This document shows positions 1-9,351 of a DNA stretch of 64,000 nucleotides, piece by piece (within the stretch, counting starts at the first letter, position 1; each line of letters starts with the position of its first letter). The translations under genes were made by a program, and so were the position numbers. The DNA is from Symbiodinium natans (Eukaryota > Sar > Dinophyceae > Suessiales > Symbiodiniaceae), in NCBI GenBank assembly GCA_905221605.1, contig CAJNDS010000043.1, forward strand, positions 128,501 to 192,500. Direction: 5' to 3'. The notes beneath the pieces were generated by a model. It searched no databases. It had not been told where the DNA came from and saw only the letters and a program-made list of their open reading frames with translations.

Positions 1-51
1 CAGAGCCTACGGGTGGAGGGCTGCGGCCCAAACCTTACGCGAGTTGAGGCT

Positions 52-1037
52 TTAGGACTTAGAGTTTAGGGTGTAGGGATTTAGGGGGTTTAGGATTTAG
101 GATTCAGGGTTTCGGACTCAGGGTTGTTGGTTTAGGATTTGGGGCTTGGGTTTAGGGATGCTCACCCTAAACCCTAAACCCTAAACCCTAAACCCTAAAC
201 CCTAAACCCTAAACCCTAGACCCTAAACCCTAAACCCTAACCGGGCTTAGGGGGGATGCGAGAGCCGAAGGTAGAATCATTGGCATGGCTCTCTGCAGCA
301 TTTCGTATGATAGAAAGTATTGGGGTGTACCCCCTTAGAGGAACAGTCCTTAGTCGGGATTATTTTAGGGTTTAGGGTTTAGGGTTTAGGGTTTAGGGTT
401 TAGGGATTACAATAGGGTACTATAATCCCAATTGAGGACTTTTAGAATAAGGGGGAACGCCCAACAAAGTATTTTAAATACCCATGCTAGTCACATCCAT
501 CAAGGCACCTAAGCCCCAAAACCTAAAACCCTAAACCTTAAACCCCAAACCCTAAACCTTAAACCCCAAACCCTAAACCCTCACGGTTGGGGGTTGTGAA
601 GGGAGGTAACAAAGACGGAGGATTCCCAGGGCGGTTTAAGGTTTAGGGTTAAGGGTTTAGGATACCCTCCTCCCTAAGCTCAAGCATTTCAGAATGCACG
701 ATTCGAGGCCCATTGCCTACAATGGGCGCAAGTATCCTTTCTTTGATTCCCAGGCGGGGATGGGGTGGGGTGAGCATCCCTTCACCCTGCAACCCTGAAA
801 GCCCTGAACCCTAAACCCTAAGCCCTAAGCCCTGAACCCCTGAACCCCTGAACCCCTGAACGCCTGAACGCAAAACCCTAAACCCTGCGCCCTAAGCCCT
901 AAGCCCTAAACCCTAAACCCCAAACCCTAAACCCCAAACCCCAAACCCTAAACCCCAAACCCTAAACCCTAAACCCTAAACCCCAAACCCTAAACCCTAA
1001 ACCCTAAACCCCTAAAGCCCTAAACCCCACAAGTGCA
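52..1037. repeat. Interspersed TTTAGGG/CCCTAAA arrays
   Basis: Blocks of the 7-mer TTTAGGG in both orientations (CCCTAAA at 165-240, TTTAGGG at 365-405, degenerate CCCTAAA/CCCCAAA at 790-1025) separated by short unique stretches. They are internal, degenerate and change orientation, so this is not a chromosome end. They behave like intron filler, since the exons recognised further on abut them directly. I see no supported gene in 1-1037. Confidence 0.9.
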
Positions 1038-1038
1038 G

Positions 1039-1119
1039 GGGCGCGAAGTGATCCCCTTCAGCATGATCACCTTCCGGAAGGTTGCGCTTCCGGATCTCCG
1101 CCGCTTTCGGCGCATTATG
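1039..1119 (+). CDS. Internal exon, unknown protein
   Basis: A short exon candidate begins after a TGCAG acceptor at about 1038 and ends at AGG before GTGTAGGGTTTAG. The open frame reads GREVIPFSMITFRK and continues to RRFRRIMR. Third codon positions are mostly G or C, as in the better-supported exons of this window, which favours this frame. No domain is recognisable in 27 residues. It shares its strand with the exons at 1635 and 2093 and could belong to the same gene, but phases were not verified. Confidence 0.45.
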
Positions 1120-1634
1120 AGGGTGTAGGGTTTAGGGTTTAGGGTTTAGGGTTTTGAGGGTTTGAGTGGTGGGAGAATTTCCCGGGGTGCCAGCAGGGCT
1201 TGTTAAGGAGCTTTTGGGAACTTGGAGGAGTTGGGGGTTTAGGGTTCGGGGTTCCATGGCTCTCGCGGGTCGTTAGGGTCTTGGGTTTGAGGCCTTAGGT
1301 TTAGAGGTTGAAGAGGGGATTCTCGAGCTTCTTTCGCACATCACAAATAGGGGTTTAGGGTTTCGGGTTTAGGGTTCAGGGGTGTTGGGTTCGGACATTT
1401 GGGGAGCTTTTGCGGCTCCTTTTGAGTGTTTTTGTTTGGGTGCTTTCAGGGGATCTTCGGGGTTTCCAGCATCCGCCCTCAAGCCTAGTGAAACCTCAAC
1501 TCCCGCCAAAGCCAAAACCTTAAACCCTGAACCCTGAACCCTCAACCCTCAACCCTCAACCTTAAACCCAAAACCCTAAACCCTAAACCCCTAAACCCTA
1601 AACCCCAAACCCCAAACCCAACCACCCTTCCCAG

Positions 1635-1730
1635 GAGAGGAGCTGGAGACGGCGACGCGTCGGGGGAAGTACGCCATCATCGCCTCCTGTAGCGAGGCAC
1701 ACTTCCAGGACCCGCGGGCACAGGGCCTGA
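1635..1730 (+). CDS. Internal exon, unknown protein
   Basis: The exon follows a polypyrimidine/CCCAG acceptor and ends CTGAGG directly before a TTTAGGG array. The frame reads EELETATRRGKYAIIASCSE and then HFQDPRAQGLR, with strong GC3 bias. It is too short for a family assignment. The region 1120-1634 between exons holds TTTAGGG-type arrays and short unassigned unique sequence. Confidence 0.5.
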   Translation, partial: ERSWRRRRVGGSTPSSPPVARHTSRTRGHRA

Positions 1731-2092
1731 GGGTTTAGGGTTTAGGGTTTAGGGTAAAGGGTAAAGGGTTTGGGTTTAGGATGTCCTGCTTCCCGAAGCA
1801 TGCATGAAGTTGGGAGTAGACTGCCAGGGGCTTGCAACGTTCTAGAGGCCAGAACCAGTTGCAGGGTTTGGAACCTCCCCCACAAGCCCAAAACACTAAG
1901 CCCCAAACCCCAAACCCTAAACCCAAAGAACCAACCCCTAGGCCCTACACTTTAAACCCTAAATCCTAAGCCCCAAGCCCTAAGCCCTAAACCCTAAAGT
2001 TTAAACCCTAAGCCCTAAGCCCCAAACCCTAAAACCCAAGCCCTAAACCCCAAACCCTAAACCCTAAACCCTCCCCCCCCACCCCAAAGCAG

Positions 2093-2180
2093 CCCCAGGA
2101 AGCCGAGAAAGCCATCCGCAAGCACAACACGGATCGACCCCCCGGTCATGGCCTAGCCACAGACTCGGAGTCCTTTCGGG
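2093..2180 (+). CDS. Internal exon, unknown protein
   Basis: The exon follows a C-rich tract and an AAAGCAG/CCCCAG acceptor and ends at TTTCGG before GCCTAGGGTTTAGG, possibly a GC donor. The frame reads QEAEKAIRKHNTDRPPGHG and then LATDSESFR. A charged helix-like start is visible but no family is recognised. 1731-2092 holds CCCTAAA-type arrays only. Confidence 0.45.
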
Positions 2181-2289
2181 CCTAGGGTTTAGGATTAGGG
2201 GTTGAGGATTTGGGGTTTGGGGTTTAGGGTTTGAGGGGGGAGTTCGTGTAGGTGAAGGCAGGTTGTGCAGTAGGACAGAAGTTTCGCAT

Positions 2290-2670
2290 GGCGGCATGTC
2301 TGTTGCTGGTAATTACGTTTAGAACTAGTTGAAGCTTCATATGCAGTAACTTACTTGACATGCAATCAAACCAGGTGGTTAAAACTAGCTACTTAGCTCT
2401 TGTTCTCAGTCCGGAGGCGAATGGAACACTGAGTTCATGTGCATGAACGCAGTTGATGAAACCTGGCTTCAAGGACTTAAACGAGCGTAGCGAAGGTGGT
2501 GCCAGATTGGCCTTGAGTAGCGACCTCAAGTAGCTCAAGAGCCGGAGAACCTCTGGACCCGAAAGAGAGCTGGCGGAGCTTTTTCCTCATACCGTAGGCT
2601 TGCCAGAAGAAGTCCCGGCAGCTGAGACAGATGACGGTCATGAAGCCAGCAAGGCGTATAAATTTCCCTT
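2290..2670. other. Unique sequence without a supported gene
   Basis: About 380 bases of non-repetitive sequence. An acceptor-like TTCTCAG near 2408 and the context suggest part of it is exonic, but no frame stands out. It ends where the 2671 inverted-repeat element begins. Confidence 0.4.
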
Positions 2671-2904
2671 GGGTTCTTCGTAGGGAATGAAGGAATTCGG
2701 TACCTTCTATCCCCCGAAATCTACCCTTTCAAGGATGACTTCCTTACATCCTATACATACCCTTTACAGGATGACGTAGGCCTTCCTTATATCCTATACT
2801 ATACATACCCTTTAAAGGATTACATAGGCCTTCCTTACATCCTATACATACCCTTTAAAGGATTACATAGGGCACCTCCTTCCCCCCAACCCCTACGAAG
2901 AGCC
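2671..2904. mobile_element. Inverted-repeat element with internal tandem repeats (family H)
   Basis: The left end GGGTTCTTCGTAGGG at 2671 is matched in inverted orientation by CCCCTACGAAGAGCC at about 2890-2904. Inside is a roughly 45-60 bp tandem repeat (ACATCCTATACATACCCTTT) in about three copies. Size, terminal inverted repeats and position in intron-like sequence fit a non-autonomous introner-like element. No second copy of this family was found in the window. Confidence 0.5.
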
Positions 2905-2924
2905 AGCTCAGCCGGGCCGACTTT

Positions 2925-3240
2925 GGGATGCTCCCCGTTATACGAAGCAGTCCTTCACAGGGATGAGTGGTATCCCCCTAAGTAGAATCTCTTTTGGGAA
3001 CTTTTATAAGGGGACGAGTAGTACCCTCTAAGTAGAATCTCTTTTGGGAACTTTTAACTGTACAAGCAGTCCTTAAGAGGGGATTAGTAGTACCCCCGAA
3101 GTAGAATCTCTTTTGGGAACTCCTAAGGGTATAAGCAGTCCTTAAGAGGGATTGATCGTCCCCCCCCCCCAAGTAGAATCCCGTTTAAGGGCCCGTTCGT
3201 AGAAAGGGGAACATCCCAACCTGCATCCTATAAACCCGAA
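2925..3240. repeat. Tandem repeat, about 65-75 bp unit
   Basis: Successive copies of a unit containing AGTAGAATCTCTTTTGGGAA with a following GCAGTCCTTAAGAGGG segment occur at about 2980, 3040, 3100 and 3170. The copies are diverged. The similar AGTAGAATCCC motif recurs in other intron elements (13510, 23600-23750), so this may be an expanded element interior. Confidence 0.6.
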
Positions 3241-3259
3241 GCCCTCTAACCCTGAAGCC

Positions 3260-3440
3260 CTGAGTCCGCCCTAAACCCTACACCCTAAACCCTACACCCT
3301 ACACCCTAAACCCTAAACCCTAAACCCTAAACCCTACACCCTAAACCCTAAACCCTAAACCCTAAACCCTAAACCCTAAACCCTAAACCCGAAACCCTAT
3401 AAACCCTAAGCCCTAAACTTCCCTAAGCCCTAAACCTTAC
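3260..3440. repeat. CCCTAAA array
   Basis: A largely regular CCCTAAA array with ACACCCTA variants lies immediately upstream of an acceptor and exon at 3443, which places it inside an intron. Confidence 0.85.
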
Positions 3441-3442
3441 AG

Positions 3443-3523
3443 TCAAGAGGCCAAAAGGGCCTGGGCCACGGCTTGGGACGTCTACGGCGGCTCTGCGTCG
3501 CACCCTGCACCTTCTGTGCACTT
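3443..3523 (+). CDS. Internal exon, unknown protein
   Basis: The exon lies between a CTTACAG acceptor and a GTGAGGGTGTAGGG donor. The frame QEAKRAWATAWDVYGGSASH followed by PAPSVHL is open and exits into a canonical GT donor. No domain is recognised. Downstream, 3524-3940, contains TTTAGGG/TTTCGGG and CCCTAAA arrays with a short C-rich run and no gene I can support. Confidence 0.45.
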
Positions 3524-4066
3524 GTGAGGGTGTAGGGTTTAGGGTTTAGGGCTTAGGGTTTAGGGTTTAGGGTTTAGGTGCTCTTGAAGAGCAGTTTTGT
3601 TTCGGCTTCCTTCAACCAGAGGCTCCCCAAATCCTGGGTTTCGGGTTTCGGGTTTCGGGTTTCGGGTGCAAAGTTTGAATGGGGGCCTTTAAAGACCGGA
3701 CTCTATGCAACAGCATCCCACAGCCCGCAGAAACCCGGAACCCGGCTCTGTTAGGGAAAAAGATCGGACATCTTGAAGCTACAAATGGGGTATAGGATCG
3801 GTATCGAAGCCCCCCCCCCCCCAAAGTGGCAACCCCAAACCCCAAAAGCCCTAAACCTCCTAAACCCTAAACCCCCAAGCCCTAAACCCCAAACCTCAAA
3901 CCCTAAACCCTAAACCCTAAACCCCAAACTTCCCTGAACGTCCCTAAAGAGCCGGCGAGGCTGAGCCTAGTCCTGCGCCTCTGCCCCCATCGCCGGTTTG
4001 GCCGCAGCGGCCATCGATAGGGCGCCTTGGATTCAGACGCCAGGTTTTAGGGCTTTGAGCTTTTAA

Positions 4067-4345
4067 TATTATTGTTATTGTTATTATTATTACTATTACT
4101 ATTACTATTACTATTACTATTACTATTACTATTACGATTACTATTACTATTACTATTACTATTACTATTACTATTACTATTACTATTATTACTACTATTA
4201 TACTGTTCTTGTTATTGTTACTATTATTATTACTATGATGATAATTACTATTATGATTATGATTATGATTCTGATTCTGATTATGATTATGATTATGATT
4301 ATTATTATGATGATGATGATGATTATGATTATGACTATGATTTAT
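4067..4345. repeat. Trinucleotide-based AT-rich microsatellite (TTA/CTA, then ATT/ATG)
   Basis: A long run of TATTAC hexamers passes into ATTATG/ATTCTG repeats. Poly-Leu and Asp/Tyr-rich reading frames across it are by-products of the period of three. A second tract of the same kind lies at 5005-5340, also inside presumed intron sequence. Confidence 0.9.
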
Positions 4346-5004
4346 ATTACTACTATTTTTTTGAAGGTTTTGGAGTTTGAGCTTTCTCTTTTTTTCGGGT
4401 TTTTGGGGTTTTTGGGTTAAGGCGTTAGGGTTTGGGGCTGCAGGTTAAGGGTTAGGGTTTTTGGGGTTCTAGGGTTTAGGGTTTAGGGTTTTGGGGTTTT
4501 GGGGTTTTGGGGTTTTGGGGTTTTGTGGGTTTTAGGGGTTGCTTCTCTTAACCAGGACCTGATTTAAGGGACTGAACCCTCAACCCTCAACCAAACCCCA
4601 AACCTGAACCCTGAGACTTCAACCCTAAGCCCTAAGCCCTAAGCCCTTAACCCTAATCCCTAAACCCTAAACCCTAAGCCCCAAGCCCTTGAAGGAGTCC
4701 CGGAAGCCGACCGCTTAGGAAGCTGTTGGCTTCGTGAAGCAAAGAGGACACAAGGTTCACTGGAGCCCTAATTTCTAAACCCTAAACTATAAACTGTTTA
4801 GGGTTTAGGGTTTAGGGTTTGGGGTTTAGGGTTTAGTGTTTAGGTTTAGGGCTTAGGGTCCTAACCCGAAAAATCCACAACCCTAAGCCCTAAACCCGAA
4901 CCTGCGAGCCCACATCTTTGGGTCTAGGCCTTGGGTGGCGCGTTTAGGGGTTCTAGGTGCTGCTAGGCTTGTAAGGCTGCTCTTCGGTTCTTTGAAGGTG
5001 CTCT
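4346..5004. repeat. Degenerate TTTAGGG/CCCTAAA and TTTTGGGG runs
   Basis: TTTTGGGG repeats (4490-4530) and degenerate telomere-like arrays in both orientations surround a short unique stretch at 4690-4765 that may be an exon. No gene can be supported here. Confidence 0.6.
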
Positions 5005-5142
5005 TACTATTATTACTATTATCATGACTATGATTATTATTATTATTTTTACTATTATTACTATTATTACTATTATTACTATTATTACTATTATTACTAT
5101 TATTACTATTATTACTATTATTACTATTATTACTATTATTAC

Positions 5143-5178
<36 letters not shown>

Positions 5179-5340
5179 TATGATTATTATTATTACTACT
5201 ATTATTACTATTATTACTATTATTACTATTGTTACTATTATTACTATTATTACGATTATTACTATTACTACTACTATTATTATTATTACCATTATTACTA
5301 TTATTACGATTATTACTATTATTACTATTATTACCATTAT
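5005..5340. repeat. ATTATTACT microsatellite
   Basis: About 330 bp of period-9 and period-3 ATT/ACT repeats. It ends just upstream of a TTCCTTCAG acceptor at about 5372. The Ile-rich reading frames on both strands are artefacts of the repeat. Confidence 0.9.
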
Positions 5341-5372
5341 GTGCTCAGAATTCCCCTTCTTTGTTCCTTCAG

Positions 5373-5491
5373 CCCGCCGCCCGGAGGTCGACCAGCTCCT
5401 ACAGGGAGCGGGTCTCGCGGATGCGCAGCAGCGCGCTCTGAGCCAAGGGCGGGGAAACCCGCGAGCCGAGACGCCGCGCAGTTTGAAGTTG
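5373..5491 (+). CDS. Internal exon, unknown protein
   Basis: The exon follows the acceptor TTTGTTCCTTCAG. The frame reads RRPEVDQLLQGAGLADAQQR and continues ALSQGRGNPRAETPRSLKLL. It runs into the left inverted repeat of the element at 5492, so the downstream splice site is probably at or just before the element border. No domain is recognised. Confidence 0.45.
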
Positions 5492-5636
5492 CTTGGAGGT
5501 TCATGGAACTTACTAACCAACTATAGCTGTACTTATAACCCTACTTATAAATACCCCTAAAGGGCCTTATAGGGGTTATCCCACTTATAAGTTAAGTACA
5601 GTTATAATTGGTTAGTAAGTACCATGAACCTTCAAG
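5492..5636. mobile_element. 145-bp inverted-repeat element (family A, copy 1)
   Basis: The left terminus CTTGGAGGTTCATGG, continuing into ACTTACTAACCAA, is mirrored at the right by TTGGTTAGTAAGTACC and CCATGAACCTTCAAG, giving inverted repeats of roughly 30 bp. The interior has a further dyad around CCTAAAGGGCCTTATAGG. It encodes nothing. A second copy is at 13420-13553 and a right end at 21911-21928, each next to exon-like sequence. It is a MITE-like or introner-like element. Confidence 0.8.
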
Positions 5637-6234
5637 TGTGGACCTTCAGGGTTCGAGGTTTAAGGGCGGGTTTGATGGGTTTGAGATTTGGGAGACTCCC
5701 CCTTCTACTCACAGTCCTTTATGGGGATTGCAGTGCCCCCCCCTATTAGAATCCCTAGCCAGGAGTGTTGGTACAAGGAGCAACATCCCGAGGTGTATAG
5801 AGTTTTGGGTTCAGGGTTTAGGGCCGAGTCCCGAGCCACAGGCATGTACAGCTTGCGCAGTTTCAGGCAGCTATGGTGGTCGGCGCATGGCATCTGCAAC
5901 AGTCGCACTCTCCTGCACTGAGACCTGGTAGTAGAGTAAGCCCCTAGCCCTCGGAATCCTACTGAATCTTCTGCCCGACATGCTGGCTTTGCTGAAGCTG
6001 CGTGCCCATGGTGTCATTTTCTCGTGACCGGTAGGCACGCGTGGTGCATCCACGTTGCATGACGCGCTTGTGGGCCACGAGCTGCGCGCTAACGCGCCTT
6101 GCAGTTCGTGCAAGCCCAGTTGGGATGCTGTTCTGCTTCCCAGCCTTGTACGCACATGTCTTTGTGCAAAAAGTCTGCGGCCGTCCAGATTCCAGATGTG
6201 GGATCAGAGCCCAATTGACTCTGCTCTCTCTATC
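5637..6234. other. Unique sequence, no gene assigned
   Basis: Mostly non-repetitive sequence of mixed composition. Short open frames exist on both strands (for example minus 5871-6155) but none shows a recognisable domain, convincing splice borders or clear codon bias. Confidence 0.4.
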
Positions 6235-6322
6235 TCTTGTGTTTTTTTTTCTCGCTCTCTCTCTCTCTCTCTCCCTCTCTGTTTTTTTTTTTTTTTTTTC
6301 TCTCTCTCTCTTTCTTTTTCAG
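6235..6322 (+). promoter_or_regulatory. Long polypyrimidine tract with 3' splice acceptor
   Basis: CT-repeat and T-runs end in TTTCTTTTTCAG followed by GTTTGCTCTGAAC. This is an unusually strong 3' splice site by eukaryotic standards and marks the start of a probable exon at about 6323. The exon frame itself is ambiguous. Confidence 0.5.
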
Positions 6323-6523
6323 GTTTGCTCTGAACAAAAATGGCCCCTTGTGTTCACCTCATTCAGCAAGTTTGGATCAAACCGCGCTGACCCGAAAGCC
6401 TCTCTGCTTGGTGTGGCGCCTGCACCTCAGAGTTCATTGCGTTTGAGGCAAAGTTTGAGGGTTTACAGTAGAGGTAGTGAGGTTAGAGTAGGTTACAGCT
6501 GCAGCCACCTTGCCGACCCCGAA

Positions 6524-6845
6524 CCCTAAACCCTAAACCCCAAACCCCAAACCCTAAACCCTAGACCCTAGACCCTAAACCCTCAACCCTCAACCCTAAA
6601 CCCTAAACCCCAAACCCCAAACCCTAAACCCTAGACCCTAAACCCTCAACCCTAAACCCTAAACCCCAAACCCCAAACCCTAAACCCTAGACCCTAAACC
6701 CTCAACCCTCAACCCTAAACCCTAAACCCTAAACCCCAAACCCCAAACCCTAAACCCTAGACCCTAAACCCTAAACCCTCAACCCTAAACCCTAAACCCT
6801 AAACCCCAAACCCCAAACCCTAAACCCTAAATCCTAAACCCCCAA
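6524..6845. repeat. CCCTAAA array with higher-order structure
   Basis: CCCTAAA, CCCCAAA, CCCTAGA and CCCTCAA heptamers alternate in the same order several times, giving a higher-order repeat of roughly 70-85 bp. The pattern implies block duplication rather than telomerase-type addition. Confidence 0.85.
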
Positions 6846-6893
6846 ACCCGGCTCTGCACAGCGCGCCGGCCACGGCTCAGGCACATGGGCTCG

Positions 6894-6938
6894 GGTGCTT
6901 CGCTATCAGAACAGATTCAAAATGCCTCTCAGGACGCA
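6894..6938 (+). CDS. Candidate first exon with N-myristoylation-like start
   Basis: An ATG at 6894 opens a frame reading MGSGASLSEQIQNASQDA. Gly2 followed by Ser at position 6 fits the N-myristoylation consensus of membrane-targeted eukaryotic proteins. The reading stops at a GCAGG border followed by intron-like sequence. Four further copies of the 3' part of this exon occur downstream (7013, 7117, 7218, 7304). The start assignment is inference from the motif; no further domain is visible. Confidence 0.35.
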
Positions 6939-7340
6939 GGGGGCCTTTTTAGGTTGTTTTTAGGCTTTCTTGGGTTGTTATGGTTTTTAAGGTTTTTGCG
7001 GTTTTTAGGTTAATCGGAACAGATTCAAAATGCCTCTCAGGACGCAGGGGTTTTAGGGTGTAGGGTGGGTTTTTTCTCAGCGTTCTTAGGGTCTTTGTAG
7101 GTTTTCTTTTGGGTTTATCAGAGCAGATTCAAAATGCCTCTCAGGACGCAGGGGTTTTAGGGTGTAGGGTGGGTTTTTCTCAGCGTTCTTAGGGTCTTTG
7201 TAGGTTTTTTCTGGGTTCATCAGAGCAGATTCAAAATGCCTCTCAGGACGCCGGGGGGCCTTTTTAGTTTTTTTTTTTCAAGGATTTTAGGCTTCTTTGG
7301 GTTTATCGGAACAGACTCAAAATGCCTCTCAGGACGCAGG
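6904..7340 (+). repeat. Five-copy tandem repeat containing a mini-exon-like core
   Basis: A core of about 36 bp (ATCAGAACAGATTCAAAATG through GCCTCTCAGGACGCAGG) occurs at 6904, 7013, 7117, 7218 and 7304, separated by 50-75 bp of T/G-rich intron-like sequence. The cores are nearly identical (A/G at one site, one T-to-C change, one A-to-C change) while the spacers vary, and each keeps the frame SEQIQNASQDA. Exon-plus-intron tandem duplication is the simplest reading. Confidence 0.75.
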
Positions 7341-7555
7341 GGTGTTTAGGGTTTTTGAGTTTGTTTTTGTTTTTCAGTGGGCTTTTAGAGCTTTTAGGGT
7401 GTAGGGTTTAAAAGTTTAGGGTTGATCTGGTTTAGGGCTAAGGGTTCATGTGGTTTAGGGTCCAGGGGTTTTCGGGGTTCAGGGTTTAGGGCTTTTGGGC
7501 CCGAGCCCTTCTACTCCCCGACTCCGCATTGGAAGAGGAACCTCCCCGCAGCTTC

Positions 7556-7660
7556 GTAGCTGAGTGAGTACACTTTACTCTTTTTGGGGATAGTATAGTC
7601 ACCTACCGAACTGAAAGTGTACACTTTTTTGGGGCTTAGGAGCTCAGCAACTAATAAAGA
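7556..7660. mobile_element. Inverted-repeat element (family E, copy 1)
   Basis: The left end TAGCTGAGTGAGTACACTTT and the right end ACACTTTTTTGGGGCTTAGG...GAGCTCAGCAACTAA form imperfect inverted repeats. The same right-end motif, GGCTTAGGAACTCAGCAACTAA, recurs at 23320-23470. Probable exon sequence flanks it on both sides (about 7500-7555 and 7665-7795), though neither exon is assigned to a family. Confidence 0.55.
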
Positions 7661-7795
7661 CAGAGACGTTTATGAAGAGAATTGCCCATCGGGGCCAGCA
7701 GAACAACCTGCTTCCGCTCTGTCTAACGTTAGAGCGCCTATCAGCACATGTCGAACGTCAAAAACTTTCGCACCAACATGGGCGTCCGAGCTGTG

Positions 7796-8000
7796 AACCC
7801 TAAACAATAAACCCTAAAACCTAAACCCTAAACCCTAAACCCTACACCCCACACCCTAAACGGTAAACCCCAAACCCCAAACCCCAAACCCCAAACCCCA
7901 AACCCTAAACCCTAAACCCTAAACCCTAAACCCTAAACCCTAAACCCTAAACCCTAAACCCTAAACCCTAAACCCTAAACCCTAAACCCTAAACCCTTAC
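7796..8000. repeat. CCCTAAA array
   Basis: A near-perfect CCCTAAA array of about 130 bp follows a degenerate part, and is followed directly by a GGCCAG acceptor and exon. Confidence 0.9.
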
Positions 8001-8006
8001 GGCCAG

Positions 8007-8072
8007 GAGCAGCTCCAGGAGGCCTTGGATACCATGCCCGATGAGGCGCACCATCTTCCAGCTGACTTACCT
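8007..8072 (+). CDS. Internal exon, unknown protein
   Basis: The exon starts after TTACGGCCAG and ends at CCT before GTAGGGTTTGGGG. The frame reads EQLQEALDTMPDEAHHLPAD and then LP, phase 0 at both ends, so it joins in phase to the exon at 8541. The combined piece is acidic and helical-looking with no recognised domain. The intron, 8073-8540, contains TTTAGGG and CCCTAAA arrays around a 200-bp unique core. Confidence 0.5.
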
Positions 8073-8540
8073 GTAGGGTTTGGGGTTAGGGTTTAGGGTT
8101 TGGGGTTTAGGGTTTAGGGTTTAGGGTTTGGGGTTTAGGGTTTAGGGTTTAGGGTTTAGTGTCTAGGGTTTAGGGATGCCTGTGATTAAAATATATTGCA
8201 AAGGGATATATTCGCATGAGGGCACAGGGAGTTTAGTATCGCGGCGTGGGTTCATCATAGGACCCCATCCGGTTCCTGACCACCCCGACCTTGGACCCCT
8301 TTCTGAGTATAGCCGCCTCGCAAAGCAGCTAAGAGATCCCCAAATCGATTTCAGAATTCAGGGTTTAGCCCTAAACCCTAAACCCCTAGCCCCTAAACCC
8401 TAAACCTAAAACCCTAAACCCTAAACCCTAAACCCTAAACCCTAAACCCTAAACCCTCAACCCTAAACCCTAAACCCTAAACCCTAAACCCTAAACCCTA
8501 AACCCTAAACCACGATGCCTGCTGCTAGCTGTTTTGCCAG

Positions 8541-8605
8541 GTAAAAGAGAAGCTCAAGTCTCAGCTGTCACCTGAGGATCAAGCCAAGGCGCACGGAGGA
8601 TTCGG
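8541..8605 (+). CDS. Internal exon, unknown protein
   Basis: The exon starts after GTTTTGCCAG. The frame VKEKLKSQLSPEDQAKAHGG, then FG, is in phase with the preceding exon at 8007-8072. It is charged and probably helical, of unknown function. Downstream, 8606-9253 has a TTTAGGG array (8634-8670), about 180 bp of unassigned unique sequence, a poly-C run (9045-9060) and CCCTAAA arrays. Confidence 0.5.
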
Positions 8606-9253
8606 GGTTGGGTGTACAAGGCTTAGGGGAGTTTAGGGTTTAGGGTTTAGGGTTTAGGGTTTAGGGGGTTTACATTTCAGGGGTTTGTCGGGGTTTATCG
8701 TTGCTCATTCTTACCCGCCGAGGCTTGATCTCTTCTCCAATCAAAACGCTGTACGTCCTGGATTTTGTCTTGTGGCACGGTGCAGAAAACATGTAGCATA
8801 AGAGGGGATAGCCCAAGATTCAGGGTCGACCAATGGGGTTTACAACAGTCAAGGTTGACCCTGAACCTTAAGCCTTACACCCTAATCGCTAAAGTAAAGC
8901 TGAAACCCTAAGCCCTAACCCTAAAACCCTAAAGCCCTAACCCCTAAAGCCTAACCCTAGACTGATACATCCAGTACCGACGTGCCGTTGGCTTCTTGAT
9001 CCTGAACCACAATAATTGTACCCTGTGAGATACCTTTTCCATTCCCCCCCCCCCCCCCCCGGCCACCGTCCCTTCCCCGCCCAACAAAAAAGAACAAAAG
9101 CCCTAAACCCTAAACCCTAAAACCCTAAAACCCTAAACCCTACACCCTAAACCCTACACCCTACCCCCTACACCCTAAACCCAAACTCTAAACCCTAAAC
9201 CCTAAACCTGAACCCTACAACCCTACAACCCTAATGCCCTAGACCCTGCGCAG

Positions 9254-9351
9254 GTCGAGGCTCTGAAGTGCCTAGCGCGCGAGAACCTTCTAAGAGCCGC
9301 GGCGGATGGCAGCTTGGAGCGAGCGCTGCAAGAGATAAAGGACTTGGGGCT
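9254..9351 (+). CDS. Internal exon, unknown protein
   Basis: The exon follows CTGCGCAG and runs into a TTTAGGG array at about 9355. The frame reads VEALKCLARENLLRAAADGS and continues LERALQEIKDLG, an alanine- and leucine-rich amphipathic pattern with good GC3 bias. It is probably in the same gene as the exons at 8007 and 8541, but phase was not fully checked. Confidence 0.5.

Noticed and set aside
4072-5520. Poly-Leu, poly-Ile and Asp/Tyr-rich proteins
   Set aside because: They are translations of trinucleotide repeats open in several frames on both strands, with no non-repeat coding context.
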